A DNA stretch of 64,000 nucleotides from JAICJC01 sp963709425 (GTDB lineage Bacteria > Actinomycetota > Thermoleophilia > Gaiellales > JAICJC01): positions 33,627-97,626 of the forward strand of contig CAVPWG010000003.1 in the NCBI GenBank assembly GCA_963709425.1, written 5' to 3'. The translations under genes and the position numbers were made by a program. This document shows, piece after piece, positions 18,887 to 27,105 of this stretch. The notes under the pieces are model-generated. The model saw only the letters and a list, made by a program, of their open reading frames with translations, was not told the DNA's origin and made no database searches. The stretch's first letter is position 1; the number at the start of each line of letters is the position of its first letter.

Positions 18887-18892
18887 AGTCTA
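18887..18892 (-). promoter_or_regulatory. Leaderless -10 box of the cyclase gene
   Basis: TAGACT on the minus strand is followed by 6 bases and then the GTG at 18880, with no ribosome binding site. Confidence 0.55.
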
Positions 18893-18921
18893 CGGGGTCG
18901 GAGACGCGGCGGATATCTCAA

Positions 18922-18945
18922 ATGTGTTCAGTATACTGAACACAT
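18922..18945 (+). promoter_or_regulatory. 24-bp perfect palindrome covering the XRE gene promoter and start codon
   Basis: Each 12-base arm is ATGTGTTCAGTA and its exact complement, with no central spacer. The TATACT -10 box (18932-18937) sits on the dyad axis. The last two bases of the palindrome are the AT of the XRE gene's start codon at 18944. A dimeric regulator bound here would block transcription, and the natural candidate is the XRE protein itself (autorepression). The cyclase promoter at 18887-18892 is only 30 bases away and may also be affected. Confidence 0.75.
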
Positions 18946-19750
18946 GCTCGGGGACACGATCCGGCACCGTCGCCAAGGGCTCGGCCTCTCCATGCGCGAG
19001 GCCTCACGGCGGATCGGCATCTCGACGGGCTACCTCGTCGAGCTCGAGCATGGGCGAAACCCGACGACCGGTCGCGCGCCGATGCCCTCACCCACCGTCC
19101 TGGCCGGGGTCGGGCGTGCCCTGGACATCGACCTCGCCACGCTGCTCCACCTCGCAGGCGTCACGCCGCCGCGCACGGCCCACGTGCTGTTGGTCCAGGC
19201 GAGCGGCGCCCGACGGTCGGCTCGAGCCGCGGCCAGGCGCGCCGTTGCCGGCTCGGTCGATGCCTGGATGGAGGTCGCCGGCCGAGGCGATCCGGCCGGG
19301 GCTCTGCGCGCGGTCGCAGATCTCGTGGCGGGCCAGGCGAACGGCGATCCAAACAGGCGTCTGGGCCTCGTCTTCCAGGCGAGCGCGGGGGCGCTGCGCA
19401 CGCGCGACATCCGGCAGGCCGTTGTGGTGAGCGAGCGAACGTGGGAGACGGACGTCGCCACGGTCTGCCGGGCCGCGGCGGGCACCGAGCCCACGGCCAA
19501 CGTCTGCGTCTACCGCGAGGCCGACATCCGCGCGGCCGGGCCTGCCGATTCGCTGGCGACCGCGATCGATCTCATCCGGGCGCATCCTCACGTCGTCGTG
19601 CAGGATCGGGACGGACGCCTCAGCGCCGGCCCCGCCGCCATCGAGGCCATCCTGGCGGCTGTCCGGCCCGAGGCGGTCGGCACCCACACGTGGGCGGCGC
19701 TCGCGGCGGCCGCGGCCGTCGGCCTCTACCGCGACACGGCGCCGGCATGA
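18944..19750 (+). CDS. XRE-family transcriptional regulator
   Basis: This 268-residue regulator has an N-terminal helix-turn-helix of XRE type (about 4-60; TIRHRRQGLGLSMREASRRI, STGYLVELEHGRNP, VLAGVGRALDIDLATLLHLA). The larger C-terminal domain is of unknown fold and may sense a ligand. The start codon lies 6 bases after a TATACT -10 box, so the mRNA is leaderless, and a 24-bp palindrome overlaps the start. The stop overlaps the ATG of the EamA exporter (ATGA), so the two proteins are co-translated. The arrangement suggests a ligand-responsive autorepressor controlling efflux. Confidence 0.85.
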   Translation: MLGDTIRHRRQGLGLSMREASRRIGISTGYLVELEHGRNPTTGRAPMPSPTVLAGVGRALDIDLATLLHLAGVTPPRTAHVLLVQASGARRSARAAARRAVAGSVDAWMEVAGRGDPAGALRAVADLVAGQANGDPNRRLGLVFQASAGALRTRDIRQAVVVSERTWETDVATVCRAAAGTEPTANVCVYREADIRAAGPADSLATAIDLIRAHPHVVVQDRDGRLSAGPAAIEAILAAVRPEAVGTHTWAALAAAAAVGLYRDTAPA

Positions 19751-20583
19751 ACCGCAGGGCCGCTGCCGGCGCCGCGATGATCCTGGGAACGAGCGCCAGC
19801 ATCCAGATCGCAGCGGCGATCGCGCACGACCTCTTCGACACCCTCACGCCGGCCGGCGTGTCGGCACTTCGCTTCACCCTGGGTGCGGCGGTGATCCTGC
19901 CGGTCGTGCGCCCCGCCGTCCGCGGCCGCGATCGCGAGACGTGGGCGGCAATCGCCGTCTACGGCATCTCGATGGGCGCGTTGAACGTCACCTTCTTCGA
20001 GTCGATCGACCGGCTCCCGATGGGCGTCGCCGTGACGCTCGCCTTCATCGCTCCGCTGGGGGTGGCGCTCGCCGGCTCGCGCCGGCGGCGAGATGTCGCC
20101 TTCGCCCTTCTCGCCGGGGCAGGCGTCCTCATCCTCGGCGGCGTCGACCGGCCCGACTCGGCCGCCGGAGTCGTGCTCGCCGCCGCCGCCGGCTGTGCGT
20201 GGGTCGCCGTCGCCTTTGCAGGCCGGTCGGTGGGCCGGCGCACGCGCCGGGTCGACGGGCTCGCACTCGCCATCCCGATCGCCTGCCTCGCCACACTGCC
20301 GTTCGGCATCGGCCACGCGGGCGCGCTCGACGCGCGGTCGCTCGCGCTCGGGCTCGTGATCGCGGTCGGCGGCCTCATCCTCCCTTTCGCGCTCGAGCTC
20401 GAAGGGCTGCGGCGGCTCGAACCGCGGCTCGTCGCGGTGATCTACAGCGCAGATCCCGCCATTGCCGCCGTGATCGGGCTGGTCGCGCTGTCGGAGAGCC
20501 TGACGCCGGCGCAGGTCGTGGGCATGGCGGCCGTGATCGCGGCCAGCGTCGGTGTCACCGCCGGTGCGGGCGGCGACGTCTGA
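19747..20583 (+). CDS. EamA/DMT-family transporter (RhtA-like exporter)
   Basis: This 278-residue protein has ten hydrophobic segments in two EamA repeats, the layout of drug/metabolite transporters such as the threonine/homoserine exporter RhtA. The second repeat ends with the characteristic ELEGLRRLEPRLVAVIYSADPAIAAVIGLVALSE. It overlaps the XRE gene by ATGA, indicating a regulator-exporter operon. The substrate is not predictable; amino acids or other small metabolites are likely. It is convergent with the SIS gene, with only 2 bases between their stops. Confidence 0.88.
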   Translation: MNRRAAAGAAMILGTSASIQIAAAIAHDLFDTLTPAGVSALRFTLGAAVILPVVRPAVRGRDRETWAAIAVYGISMGALNVTFFESIDRLPMGVAVTLAFIAPLGVALAGSRRRRDVAFALLAGAGVLILGGVDRPDSAAGVVLAAAAGCAWVAVAFAGRSVGRRTRRVDGLALAIPIACLATLPFGIGHAGALDARSLALGLVIAVGGLILPFALELEGLRRLEPRLVAVIYSADPAIAAVIGLVALSESLTPAQVVGMAAVIAASVGVTAGAGGDV

Positions 20584-20585
20584 CG

Positions 20586-21665
20586 TCAGCCGTCGGCCCG
20601 CTCGGCGGCAGCGGCCGCCTCGCGGTACGCCTGCTGCTCGCGGCGGATCAGATCGGGGTTCGTCCCGGCCGCGTGTGCCAGCTCCAGCGTGAGGAGCTGG
20701 AGCGCCACCGCCCCGACGACGAGCGTCTCGGCCACGGACTGCGGCTGGGCGAGCGCGAGCTGGTCTCCGATCGCGACCACGGGGATCCCGATCACCGCGG
20801 CCGCGGCCTCGAGATCCGCGCCCCGCTCCGCAGCAAGCTCGCCGCCCCTCGGGTCGAGCGCGAACCGGACCAGGGCGGTGGACTCGGCGTCGCACCCGGC
20901 GAGGTGGCCGTGCAGGACCGTCTCCAGCCGGTGGGCGGTGGCGGGGATCCGCGCCCCCTCCTCGATCTTGAGGGCCAGCTCGCGGGCGCTTGTGAAGTCT
21001 GCTCCGAGGCCGGTCGTGATGACGCGGCGCCCACCGTGAATCCTCCTGGCCGCCTCGACGAACCGCGGCCGGAGCGCGACGACCGCATCCACCGCGTCGG
21101 TCAGCTGCGCCACGGTCGCGCGGCTGCCCGCGATCCCGGCGCCCGCCACGATCGCGCTGACGTAGGCGACGGTGTGGCACCACGAGCGGTCGGCCAGCGG
21201 AGTCACCACGACGTGGTCAGCGGCACCGGGCACGCTCGCTGCCGGGTGGGCCGTGATGACAGCGGTGACGGCGCCCGCCTTCCGGGCCGCCTCGAGCGCC
21301 AGACGCGTCGCGCGCGTACCGCCGTCGTGCGAGATGCCGATGCAGAGCCCACCGGAGTACGGACGGACCGCGGCGTCCAGCGCTTCGCGGGCCTCGACCC
21401 ACGCCTCGGGCAGCGCATCGCGGATCAGCTCGACAACGGCCATCGCGCCGTGCTCGGACGTCCCGCACCCGGTCACCACGATCGGCGCACCCAGCGACAC
21501 GGCCTCACGGATCGCTGCACCCACCTCGGCCGTCTCCTTCCCCGCACCCCCGAGGATCTCCGCCGGGAGGTCGCGCTCAGCGAGGATCATCCCCTCCATC
21601 ACCCACGGCGGCGCGTCCCGCAGCTCGGGGTAGTCCTCCGTCAGCCAGCTCCGGTCGTCGCTCAC
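20586..21665 (-). CDS. SIS-domain protein (sugar-phosphate isomerase/deaminase-like)
   Basis: The 359-residue product has two SIS domains, the sugar-phosphate-binding fold of GlmS-type isomerases and AgaS-type deaminases. The first shows IVVTGCGTSEHGAMA and CIGISHDGGTRATRLA; the second shows RVITTGLGADFTSARELALKIEEGA. The aminotransferase glutaminase domain is absent. I chose the GTG at 21665, 7 bases after the class II aldolase stop; the longer open frame overlaps that gene. With the aldolase it forms a likely pathway for an amino or phosphorylated sugar, but the substrate is unknown. Confidence 0.8.
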   Translation of the reverse strand: MSDDRSWLTEDYPELRDAPPWVMEGMILAERDLPAEILGGAGKETAEVGAAIREAVSLGAPIVVTGCGTSEHGAMAVVELIRDALPEAWVEAREALDAAVRPYSGGLCIGISHDGGTRATRLALEAARKAGAVTAVITAHPAASVPGAADHVVVTPLADRSWCHTVAYVSAIVAGAGIAGSRATVAQLTDAVDAVVALRPRFVEAARRIHGGRRVITTGLGADFTSARELALKIEEGARIPATAHRLETVLHGHLAGCDAESTALVRFALDPRGGELAAERGADLEAAAAVIGIPVVAIGDQLALAQPQSVAETLVVGAVALQLLTLELAHAAGTNPDLIRREQQAYREAAAAAERADG

Positions 21666-21672
21666 CGCGGCG

Positions 21673-22422
21673 TTACAGCTCGTAGCCCGGATTCTCGCGG
21701 TCGAGCCGGCGCTTGACCGACTCGAACAGCTTCCCGGGACCGGCGTCATCGCGCTGCATCTGCGCCGCGGTCAGGCGGACGACCTCTCCGGGGACCTCGA
21801 TCAGCCTGCGGCCCGTGGACTGCGCCAGGATCTGCACCTGGCAGGCCCGCTCGAGGAAGTAGAGCCTCGACCACGCTTCGGCCGGATCGTTTCCGATCAC
21901 GATCACGCCGTGGTTCTCGAGCATCACGACGCTGGTGTCGTCGCCGACGGCAGAGCCGATCCGGTCGCCCTCGTCGGCGGCGTCCGCGAGCCCGCCGTAC
22001 GCCAGCGTTGACACGTGTCCGTGAAAGCCCATCGCGCTCTGGCTGAGCGTCGTGTCGAACCCGCCCTCGGTGGCCGAGACCGCCGTGGCATACGGCATGT
22101 GCGTGTGGAACACGCACCGGGCGGACGGACGGGCCCGGTGAGCGCCGCGGTGGATCATGAAGGCGGTGGTCTCCCACTCGCCGTCGCCGTCCACGACGTT
22201 GCCCTCGCCGTCGACCGCCAGGAGGTCCGACGCGGTCAGCTCCGACCAGTCGGGCCCGTAGGGGTTCAGCAGGAACAGGTCGGCGCCTCCTGGGACCGCG
22301 TAGCTGAAGTGGTTGTCGATGCCCTCGTTGTAGCCGTAGAGCGCGGCCGCCCGAAGGGCCGCGGCCAGGTCGATCCTGGCCTGTCGAAGGACGTCGACCT
22401 GGGTCTCCTCGATGAGCGTCAT
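21673..22422 (-). CDS. Class II aldolase/adducin family protein
   Basis: This 249-residue zinc-dependent aldolase is of the fuculose-phosphate/ribulose-phosphate type. Its zinc site is the HTH of VFHTHMPYATAVS together with the downstream His in MLENHGVIVIG. The catalytic acid is likely in EWETTAFMIHRGAHRA. The N-terminal DNHFSYAVPGGADLFLLNP is typical. It probably cleaves a sugar phosphate or decarboxylates a ketose acid. A TACAGT box 7 bases before the ATG suggests a leaderless mRNA that also carries the SIS gene. Confidence 0.88.
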   Translation of the reverse strand: MTLIEETQVDVLRQARIDLAAALRAAALYGYNEGIDNHFSYAVPGGADLFLLNPYGPDWSELTASDLLAVDGEGNVVDGDGEWETTAFMIHRGAHRARPSARCVFHTHMPYATAVSATEGGFDTTLSQSAMGFHGHVSTLAYGGLADAADEGDRIGSAVGDDTSVVMLENHGVIVIGNDPAEAWSRLYFLERACQVQILAQSTGRRLIEVPGEVVRLTAAQMQRDDAGPGKLFESVKRRLDRENPGYEL

Positions 22423-22429
22423 GGCAGCG

Positions 22430-22435
22430 ACTGTA
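22430..22435 (-). promoter_or_regulatory. Leaderless -10 box of the aldolase-SIS operon
   Basis: TACAGT on the minus strand is followed by 7 bases and then the ATG at 22422, with no ribosome binding site. Confidence 0.5.
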
Positions 22436-22464
22436 GCAGCCCGTGCAAGGAGGGCCCGAGCGGC

Positions 22465-23742
22465 CTACCGCCGGGGAAGGCCCCACAGCATTTCGTAGAG
22501 AACGCCGGGTCGGCCGCTCTCGTCGAACGCGCCGAAGGTCACTGTGGGGTTGTCGGGGTCGGCGGAGTCGACGAGGAACGTGCGATCGTCGAGCGGGAGG
22601 GCCTCGACCGCGCCGTCCTCACTCTCGATCACGAGCCTGGTGTCGGTCGCCGTCACGTCCGAGCGTCGGTCGGGCCACGCGTACACGCCGGCGAATCGCG
22701 ACAGGTCTCGGGCGGCGCCGGGTGACGGCTCGAGCCGCAGCGCCGGCATTCCGATCCCGAACCACACGTTCATGACATCGGGGAAAAGAGAGCGGCACAT
22801 CGCCCGCCCCGTACTGCCGTTCGCCAAGAGGACGACGGCCCCGTCCCGCTCCGGCACAAGCCGGAGAACCGCCCGCTCGCCGCCGAGGACACCGTCCCAA
22901 CCCCAGACTGGACCGCCCACCCAATCGAACCGCGCCCAGCCGAGGCACCAAGCGTCGAGCCACCCTCGGATCCGGATCTCCGTCGTCGAGTCGCGCAAGC
23001 TCGCGAGTGAATGATCCTCGAGGTGCAAGGCGGCAAAACACAACATGTCGGTGACCGTCGACGCGAGCGTCGCACCGGCGGGCCCGAGCGCGCGCGGCAT
23101 CCAGGGCTCGACGGGCATCACCCCGTGCACGCCGATCTGGTGTCCCGCGGCACGATGCGGGCCGGGCAGGGTCGCGAAGCTCGTCTGAGCCATTCCGGCC
23201 GGCTCGAGGAGGTTTGCGATCATCGCGTCTTCCCACGTACGCCCGGTGACCGTCTCGATCGCGCGCCCGAGCAGGCACCAGCCGGCATTCGTGTAGGACC
23301 ACATCTCGACCGGCTGCTCCTGGGTCACGGTTCTCGCCGCAAACCGCGAGAGCACGTCGTCGTCGCCCTCCGCGTCCGAGACATCGAACTCGAGCTCTGC
23401 GCGAAGCGGAAGCCCCGAGCGATTGGCGAGAAGGTCGCGCGTGGTGGCGCGCTCTGCCCAGCCCGTTCCGCGCAATTCCGGCACGCGCGCCGCGACCGAA
23501 TCGTCCAGCGAAAGGCGGCCCGCACCCACAAGGCGAGCAATCACCGTCGCGACCATCGACTTCACCAACGACCCGACCGCGAAACGGGTATCAGGAGTCA
23601 CCGGCTCGCTCGTCCGCGTATCCGCGACGCCGTACGACGCAATCGTCATATCGCCGTCGCGGAGAATCCCGATCGTCGCCCCGGGCACCGAATGCCTTCG
23701 GGCATGCTCGCCGAGAAGAGCTTCCAGCTCGAGCCCGCTCAC
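22465..23742 (-). CDS. Beta-lactamase-family serine hydrolase
   Basis: This is a class C/DD-peptidase-like serine hydrolase of about 425 residues. The nucleophile motif is SLVK (FAVGSLVKSMVAT) and the tyrosine motif is YTN (EMWSYTNAGWCLLG). Members hydrolyse esters, amides or peptidoglycan-type substrates. No signal peptide is evident, so a cytoplasmic esterase or peptidase role is likely. I chose the GTG at 23742 (VSGLELEALLG) because TAGTCT lies 7 bases upstream; a GTG at 23760 is also open. The C-terminal part is a beta-rich lipocalin-like domain, as in many relatives. Confidence 0.85.
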   Translation of the reverse strand: MSGLELEALLGEHARRHSVPGATIGILRDGDMTIASYGVADTRTSEPVTPDTRFAVGSLVKSMVATVIARLVGAGRLSLDDSVAARVPELRGTGWAERATTRDLLANRSGLPLRAELEFDVSDAEGDDDVLSRFAARTVTQEQPVEMWSYTNAGWCLLGRAIETVTGRTWEDAMIANLLEPAGMAQTSFATLPGPHRAAGHQIGVHGVMPVEPWMPRALGPAGATLASTVTDMLCFAALHLEDHSLASLRDSTTEIRIRGWLDAWCLGWARFDWVGGPVWGWDGVLGGERAVLRLVPERDGAVVLLANGSTGRAMCRSLFPDVMNVWFGIGMPALRLEPSPGAARDLSRFAGVYAWPDRRSDVTATDTRLVIESEDGAVEALPLDDRTFLVDSADPDNPTVTFGAFDESGRPGVLYEMLWGLPRR

Positions 23743-23749
23743 GAGCCAC

Positions 23750-23755
23750 AGACTA
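23750..23755 (-). promoter_or_regulatory. Leaderless -10 box of the serine hydrolase gene
   Basis: TAGTCT on the minus strand is followed by 7 bases and then the GTG at 23742. This spacing is what decides that start. Confidence 0.5.
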
Positions 23756-23812
23756 GACACCGATCCGCCGCACCCACCGCGACACGCGACGTTTCCGAAC
23801 AGACCGGTGAAG

Positions 23813-23885
23813 TGGAGCTAGACGGGCTCGAACCGTCGACCTCCACGCTGCCAGCGTGGCGCTCTCCCAGCTGAGCTATAGCCCC
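23813..23885 (-). tRNA. tRNA-Ala (anticodon GGC)
   Basis: The 73-base sequence folds as a full cloverleaf. The acceptor GGGGCTA pairs with TAGCTCC, the D arm contains GCTCAGCTGGGAGAGC, and the anticodon arm is CCACG-CTGGCAG-CGTGG with anticodon GGC. The T arm contains GGTTCGAGCC. The discriminator base is A, and the 3' CCA is not encoded. Confidence 0.95.
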
Positions 23886-23916
23886 GGGTCGCCCGGAGTA
23901 TAACCGGCGCACCCGC

Positions 23917-24462
23917 TCAGCCAGGGACGACGGCGCTCGCCGGCCGAACGGCGATCCCGCGCGCCTCGGCCAGCCGCTCGAGCACCAGCGCGGTGTCGGC
24001 AACGGGGATGCCGGAGAGGTGCTGGTCGCGGGCCTCGAAGTCGGCCACGATCTCGGCGAGGGTGGCGGCGTACGTGGCCGAATCCGCTGCGGCGAGCGCG
24101 GCCAGCGCGCGGGCCGCCCGCTCGAACGCGCCCCCTGCCTCGACCATCGCGGTCACGTCCGGCACCTCGCCCAGAGCCACCAGCGCCAGCGCGCGCACGT
24201 ACGCCGACGCCGGCGAGTCGGCGCCCTCCGTCTCGGCGACGGCCTGCCGGGCGATCGGCTCGGCTCCGTCCCCGGCGAGGATCGCCATCTTGAGCGCGCC
24301 CAGAATCCGGCCCCAGCTCCGCGGCCCGGTCTCGGCATGAGACGCGAGGTAGGCATCGCGCGCTCGCCGGAGCGGCTCCTCGGCCGGATCGCCCGCGAGC
24401 AGCGCCCGGTACGCCTCGGCCTCGGCCGTCAGCGCGGCGTCGAGATGGCGGCCGGCGCTCAC
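23917..24462 (-). CDS. Hypothetical helical-repeat protein
   Basis: The 181-residue product is almost entirely alanine-rich helices, arranged like TPR or other alpha-alpha repeats (EAEAYRALLAGDPAEEPLRRA, GRILGALKMAILAGDGAEPIA, FERAARALAALAAADSATYAA). No catalytic motif is seen. The GTG start at 24462 overlaps the stop of the DUF2203 gene (GTGA), so the two are translationally coupled. It is the last gene of the long obg-nadD-rsfS minus-strand operon. I do not recognise the family. Confidence 0.65.
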   Translation of the reverse strand: MSAGRHLDAALTAEAEAYRALLAGDPAEEPLRRARDAYLASHAETGPRSWGRILGALKMAILAGDGAEPIARQAVAETEGADSPASAYVRALALVALGEVPDVTAMVEAGGAFERAARALAALAAADSATYAATLAEIVADFEARDQHLSGIPVADTALVLERLAEARGIAVRPASAVVPG

Positions 24463-24866
24463 TCGATCGGCCTGCGGCCGGCGAACCCGCCGTCCAGCGT
24501 GTGCCAGAATTCGATCCGCTCCTCCCCCACCCGCCAGCAGAGGAGCGCGGGCTCGCCGTCGATCTGCGTCGGGAAGTCGATCAGCCCCGTGTCGGGATCC
24601 TTCACCTGGACGCCGTGCTCGACGAAGACGGACAGGATCTCGGCGAGCTCCTCGGCCGCCTGCTTCAGGTCGGCCCGCATCTGCCGCACCTCGGGCTTCG
24701 CGAAGTTCCCGCCGTTCGACCCGATGGCGATCACGAGCCGCCGCCACCGGCCCTCAAGGTCGCGCCCGCGTGCGCGGGCCTCGACCATCCGCTCCGCCTC
24801 GGTCCGGAGCTCGGCGTCGAGCAGCGCCTGCGCCTCCTCCAGCGTAAAGAGCCGTTCGGCGGCCAC
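24459..24866 (-). CDS. DUF2203 family protein
   Basis: This 135-residue protein matches DUF2203: an N-terminal helical pair starting RLFTLEEAQALLDAEL, and a C-terminal part ending DPDTGLIDFPTQIDGEPALLCWRVGEERIEFWHTLDGGFAGR. The invariant-looking GLIDFP, CWRVGE and HTLDGGFAGR segments are present. The function is unknown. It lies 4 bases after rsfS and overlaps the next gene. Confidence 0.88.
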   Translation of the reverse strand: MAAERLFTLEEAQALLDAELRTEAERMVEARARGRDLEGRWRRLVIAIGSNGGNFAKPEVRQMRADLKQAAEELAEILSVFVEHGVQVKDPDTGLIDFPTQIDGEPALLCWRVGEERIEFWHTLDGGFAGRRPIE

Positions 24867-24870
24867 TCAT

Positions 24871-25221
24871 CTAGCCGGCGGCGTACGACTCGCTCGGCAC
24901 CTCGCCCCACAGCGCCTCGAGCCGGTAGTAGGCCCGCGCCTCCGGCGTGAACACGTGCACGACGACGTCGAGATAGTCGAGCAGGATCCAGTCGCCCTGG
25001 CGCATGCCCTCGACCCGGCGGGCGTGCAGGCCGTCGTGCTTGAGCTGCTGCTGGATCTCCTCGGCGACGGCCTGGGTCTGGCGCGGGTTTCGCCCCGACG
25101 CGATCACGAAGTGGTCCGTGTAGCTCACGACCTCGCGCATGTCGAGGATCACGACGTCTGTGGCGAGCTTCTCGGCGGCGAGCGCCGCGATCCGGCTCGC
25201 GAGCTGGGCGGTGCTGCTCAG
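24871..25221 (-). CDS. rsfS: Ribosomal silencing factor RsfS
   Basis: RsfS binds ribosomal protein L14 and blocks subunit joining during nutrient limitation. The 116-residue product shows family hallmarks: DVVILDMREVVSYTDHFVIASGRNPRQTQAVAEEI, GMRQGDWILLDYLDVVVHVF and YYRLEALWGE. No ATG, GTG or TTG lies in frame between the nadD stop and the conserved core; a CTG at 25221 is the best-placed candidate. An out-of-frame ATGGGGATG sits just upstream, so a one-base error is possible. nadD and rsfS adjacency is conserved in many bacteria. Confidence 0.88.
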   Translation of the reverse strand: MSSTAQLASRIAALAAEKLATDVVILDMREVVSYTDHFVIASGRNPRQTQAVAEEIQQQLKHDGLHARRVEGMRQGDWILLDYLDVVVHVFTPEARAYYRLEALWGEVPSESYAAG

Positions 25222-25252
25222 ACGGTCATCCCCATTGCCACCGCGGGTCAGC

Positions 25253-25822
25253 CTAGCACGCCCCCTGGCCGTAAAGCCCTTCCGCGGCGATGACGGCGGC
25301 AACGGCGTCGGGCACGAAACGGGCCGGGTCTTCGCCGCGGGCCACCGCCTCCCGGACGTCCGTCGAGGCGAGGTCGACCGGCGCCATCTGCAGCTCGACG
25401 ACCTCCGGCCCGGCCGGGGCGGCTCCCGGTCGTGGTGCGACGACGAGCGTCGCCAGCTCATGCACCCGGTCCGGCTCGTGCCATCCCGGCAGCCCCGCGT
25501 GATCGGCACCGACGATCAGGAAGAGCCGGCCCTCGGGCGCCAGCGCCTCGAGCGTCTCGACCGTGTAGCCAGGGCCGTCGCGGTCGAGCTCGATCCGGCT
25601 CACCTCGACGCGACCAGGGCCGGGAAACGCGGCCTCCGTCAGGCGGTAGCGAAGCTCGGGCGGCGTCGCGCCGGCGTCACGGTGCGGCGGCTGTCGCGCC
25701 GGCACGACGATCAGGCGGTCGAGACGGAGCTGACGCATCGCGGCTCCGGCAACGGCGACGTGGCCGGCGTGCGGCGGGTCGAACCGTCCGCCGAAGACGC
25801 CGATCCGGGGCCTTCCCGTCAC
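25253..25822 (-). CDS. nadD: Nicotinate-nucleotide adenylyltransferase
   Basis: NadD makes nicotinic acid adenine dinucleotide from NaMN and ATP, an essential step of NAD synthesis. The 189-residue protein has the nucleotidyltransferase signature GVFGGRFDPPHAGH (8-21) and the C-terminal substrate motif ASTDVRE (equivalent to the ISSTxxR motif). Length is typical. Its start overlaps the obg stop by 4 bases. Confidence 0.95.
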   Translation of the reverse strand: MTGRPRIGVFGGRFDPPHAGHVAVAGAAMRQLRLDRLIVVPARQPPHRDAGATPPELRYRLTEAAFPGPGRVEVSRIELDRDGPGYTVETLEALAPEGRLFLIVGADHAGLPGWHEPDRVHELATLVVAPRPGAAPAGPEVVELQMAPVDLASTDVREAVARGEDPARFVPDAVAAVIAAEGLYGQGAC

Positions 25823-27093
25823 CGCCGCGGCCGGTAGGTGAAACGGTGCGCGCCGACGAGGACGTCGTCGCCGGGACGGGCGCCCGCCGCGTGCAGCGCT
25901 CGGTCGACGCCGAGGCGCTCGAGCTCGGTCGCGAGGATTCCGACCGCACGGTCGTCGTCGGGATCGAGATCGGCGAAGCGGCGCTCGATGCCGCGGCCGG
26001 CGACGCGGAGGAACCCGCCGTCGCGCAGGATGCGAAACTCGCGCCGAGCGGGTGGCTGCGGGCGGTACACCAGGAAGTCGGCGAGCTCGGGCTCGACGGG
26101 AGCGGGCGCCTCCGCCCCGGCCGGGACATGCTCGAAGAGGGCGTGCTCGAGCTCGGCGATCCCCTCGCCCGTCGCGGCCGAGCAGCGGAGCGCCGCTCCG
26201 GTGGCTTCGCGCAGCGCGTCGCGGTCCTCCGGCGCGACAAGGTCGATCTTCGAGAGCACGACGAGCTGCGGCCGCCGGGCCAGCCCGCCGCCGTGGAGGG
26301 CGAGCTCACGATCGATCGTCCTTCGCCGCTGGTCGATCTCCTCAGCCCCGGCCGACGCGTCGACCAGGTGGACGAGCAGCCGCGCGCGCTCGAGGTGCGC
26401 GAGGAACTCGTGTCCCAGGCCGACTCCCTGGCTCGCACCCTCAAGGAGGCCGGGCACGTCGGCCACCGTAAGCTGGCGCCCGTCGGCCGCCTCCACCGTT
26501 CCGAGCACCGGCTCGACGGTCGTGAACGGGTAGTCGGCCACCTTCGGGGTCGCGTTCGAGATACGGCGCAGGAGTGACGACTTGCCGGCGTTCGGGAAGC
26601 CCAGGAGCGCCGCGTCGGCGACGAGCTTCAGGTGGAGCTCGAGCCAGTGCTCCTCACCCGGCTCCCCAACCTGCGCCGTATCGGGCGCGCGCCGCCGGGC
26701 CGTGGCATAGCGGCGGTTCCCCTGCCCACCCAGGCCGCCGCGGGCGACCGTGACCCGCGCGCCGGCGTGAGCCAGGTCGGCGATCGGGTCGCCCGTCTCG
26801 CGGAGGCGCACCTGTGTGCCGACCGGCACCTCGATCTCGCGATCCTCACCGCCGCGCCCGTGCTTCCCGGAGCCCTGGCCGTGCACGCCGCGCTGGGCCC
26901 GGAAGTGCGACGCGGTGCGGAACCGCGAGAGATCGCGCAGGTCGGCGCTCGCGACGAGCATCACGTCACCACCGTCGCCGCCGTCGCCGCCGTCCGGGCC
27001 GCCCTTCGGAACGTACTTCTCGCGGCGGAAGCTGACGCAGCCGTCACCGCCACGGCCGCCCTCCACCTGGATGGTCGCCCGGTCGGCGAACAC
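25819..27093 (-). CDS. obg: Obg/CgtA GTPase
   Basis: Obg is a ribosome-associated GTPase involved in 50S assembly and the stringent response. The 424-residue protein has a glycine-rich Obg fold (1-157; GGRGGDGCVSFRREKYVP), a G domain (G1 GFPNAGKSS, switch FTTVEPVLG, G3 DVPGLLEGA, G4 SKIDL) and a C-terminal OCT domain (about 345-424) found in actinobacterial and Firmicute Obg. It follows rpmA with a 12-base gap, the conserved rplU-rpmA-obg order. Confidence 0.97.
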   Translation of the reverse strand: MFADRATIQVEGGRGGDGCVSFRREKYVPKGGPDGGDGGDGGDVMLVASADLRDLSRFRTASHFRAQRGVHGQGSGKHGRGGEDREIEVPVGTQVRLRETGDPIADLAHAGARVTVARGGLGGQGNRRYATARRRAPDTAQVGEPGEEHWLELHLKLVADAALLGFPNAGKSSLLRRISNATPKVADYPFTTVEPVLGTVEAADGRQLTVADVPGLLEGASQGVGLGHEFLAHLERARLLVHLVDASAGAEEIDQRRRTIDRELALHGGGLARRPQLVVLSKIDLVAPEDRDALREATGAALRCSAATGEGIAELEHALFEHVPAGAEAPAPVEPELADFLVYRPQPPARREFRILRDGGFLRVAGRGIERRFADLDPDDDRAVGILATELERLGVDRALHAAGARPGDDVLVGAHRFTYRPRR

Positions 27094-27105
27094 CGCGGGA
27101 CGCGG

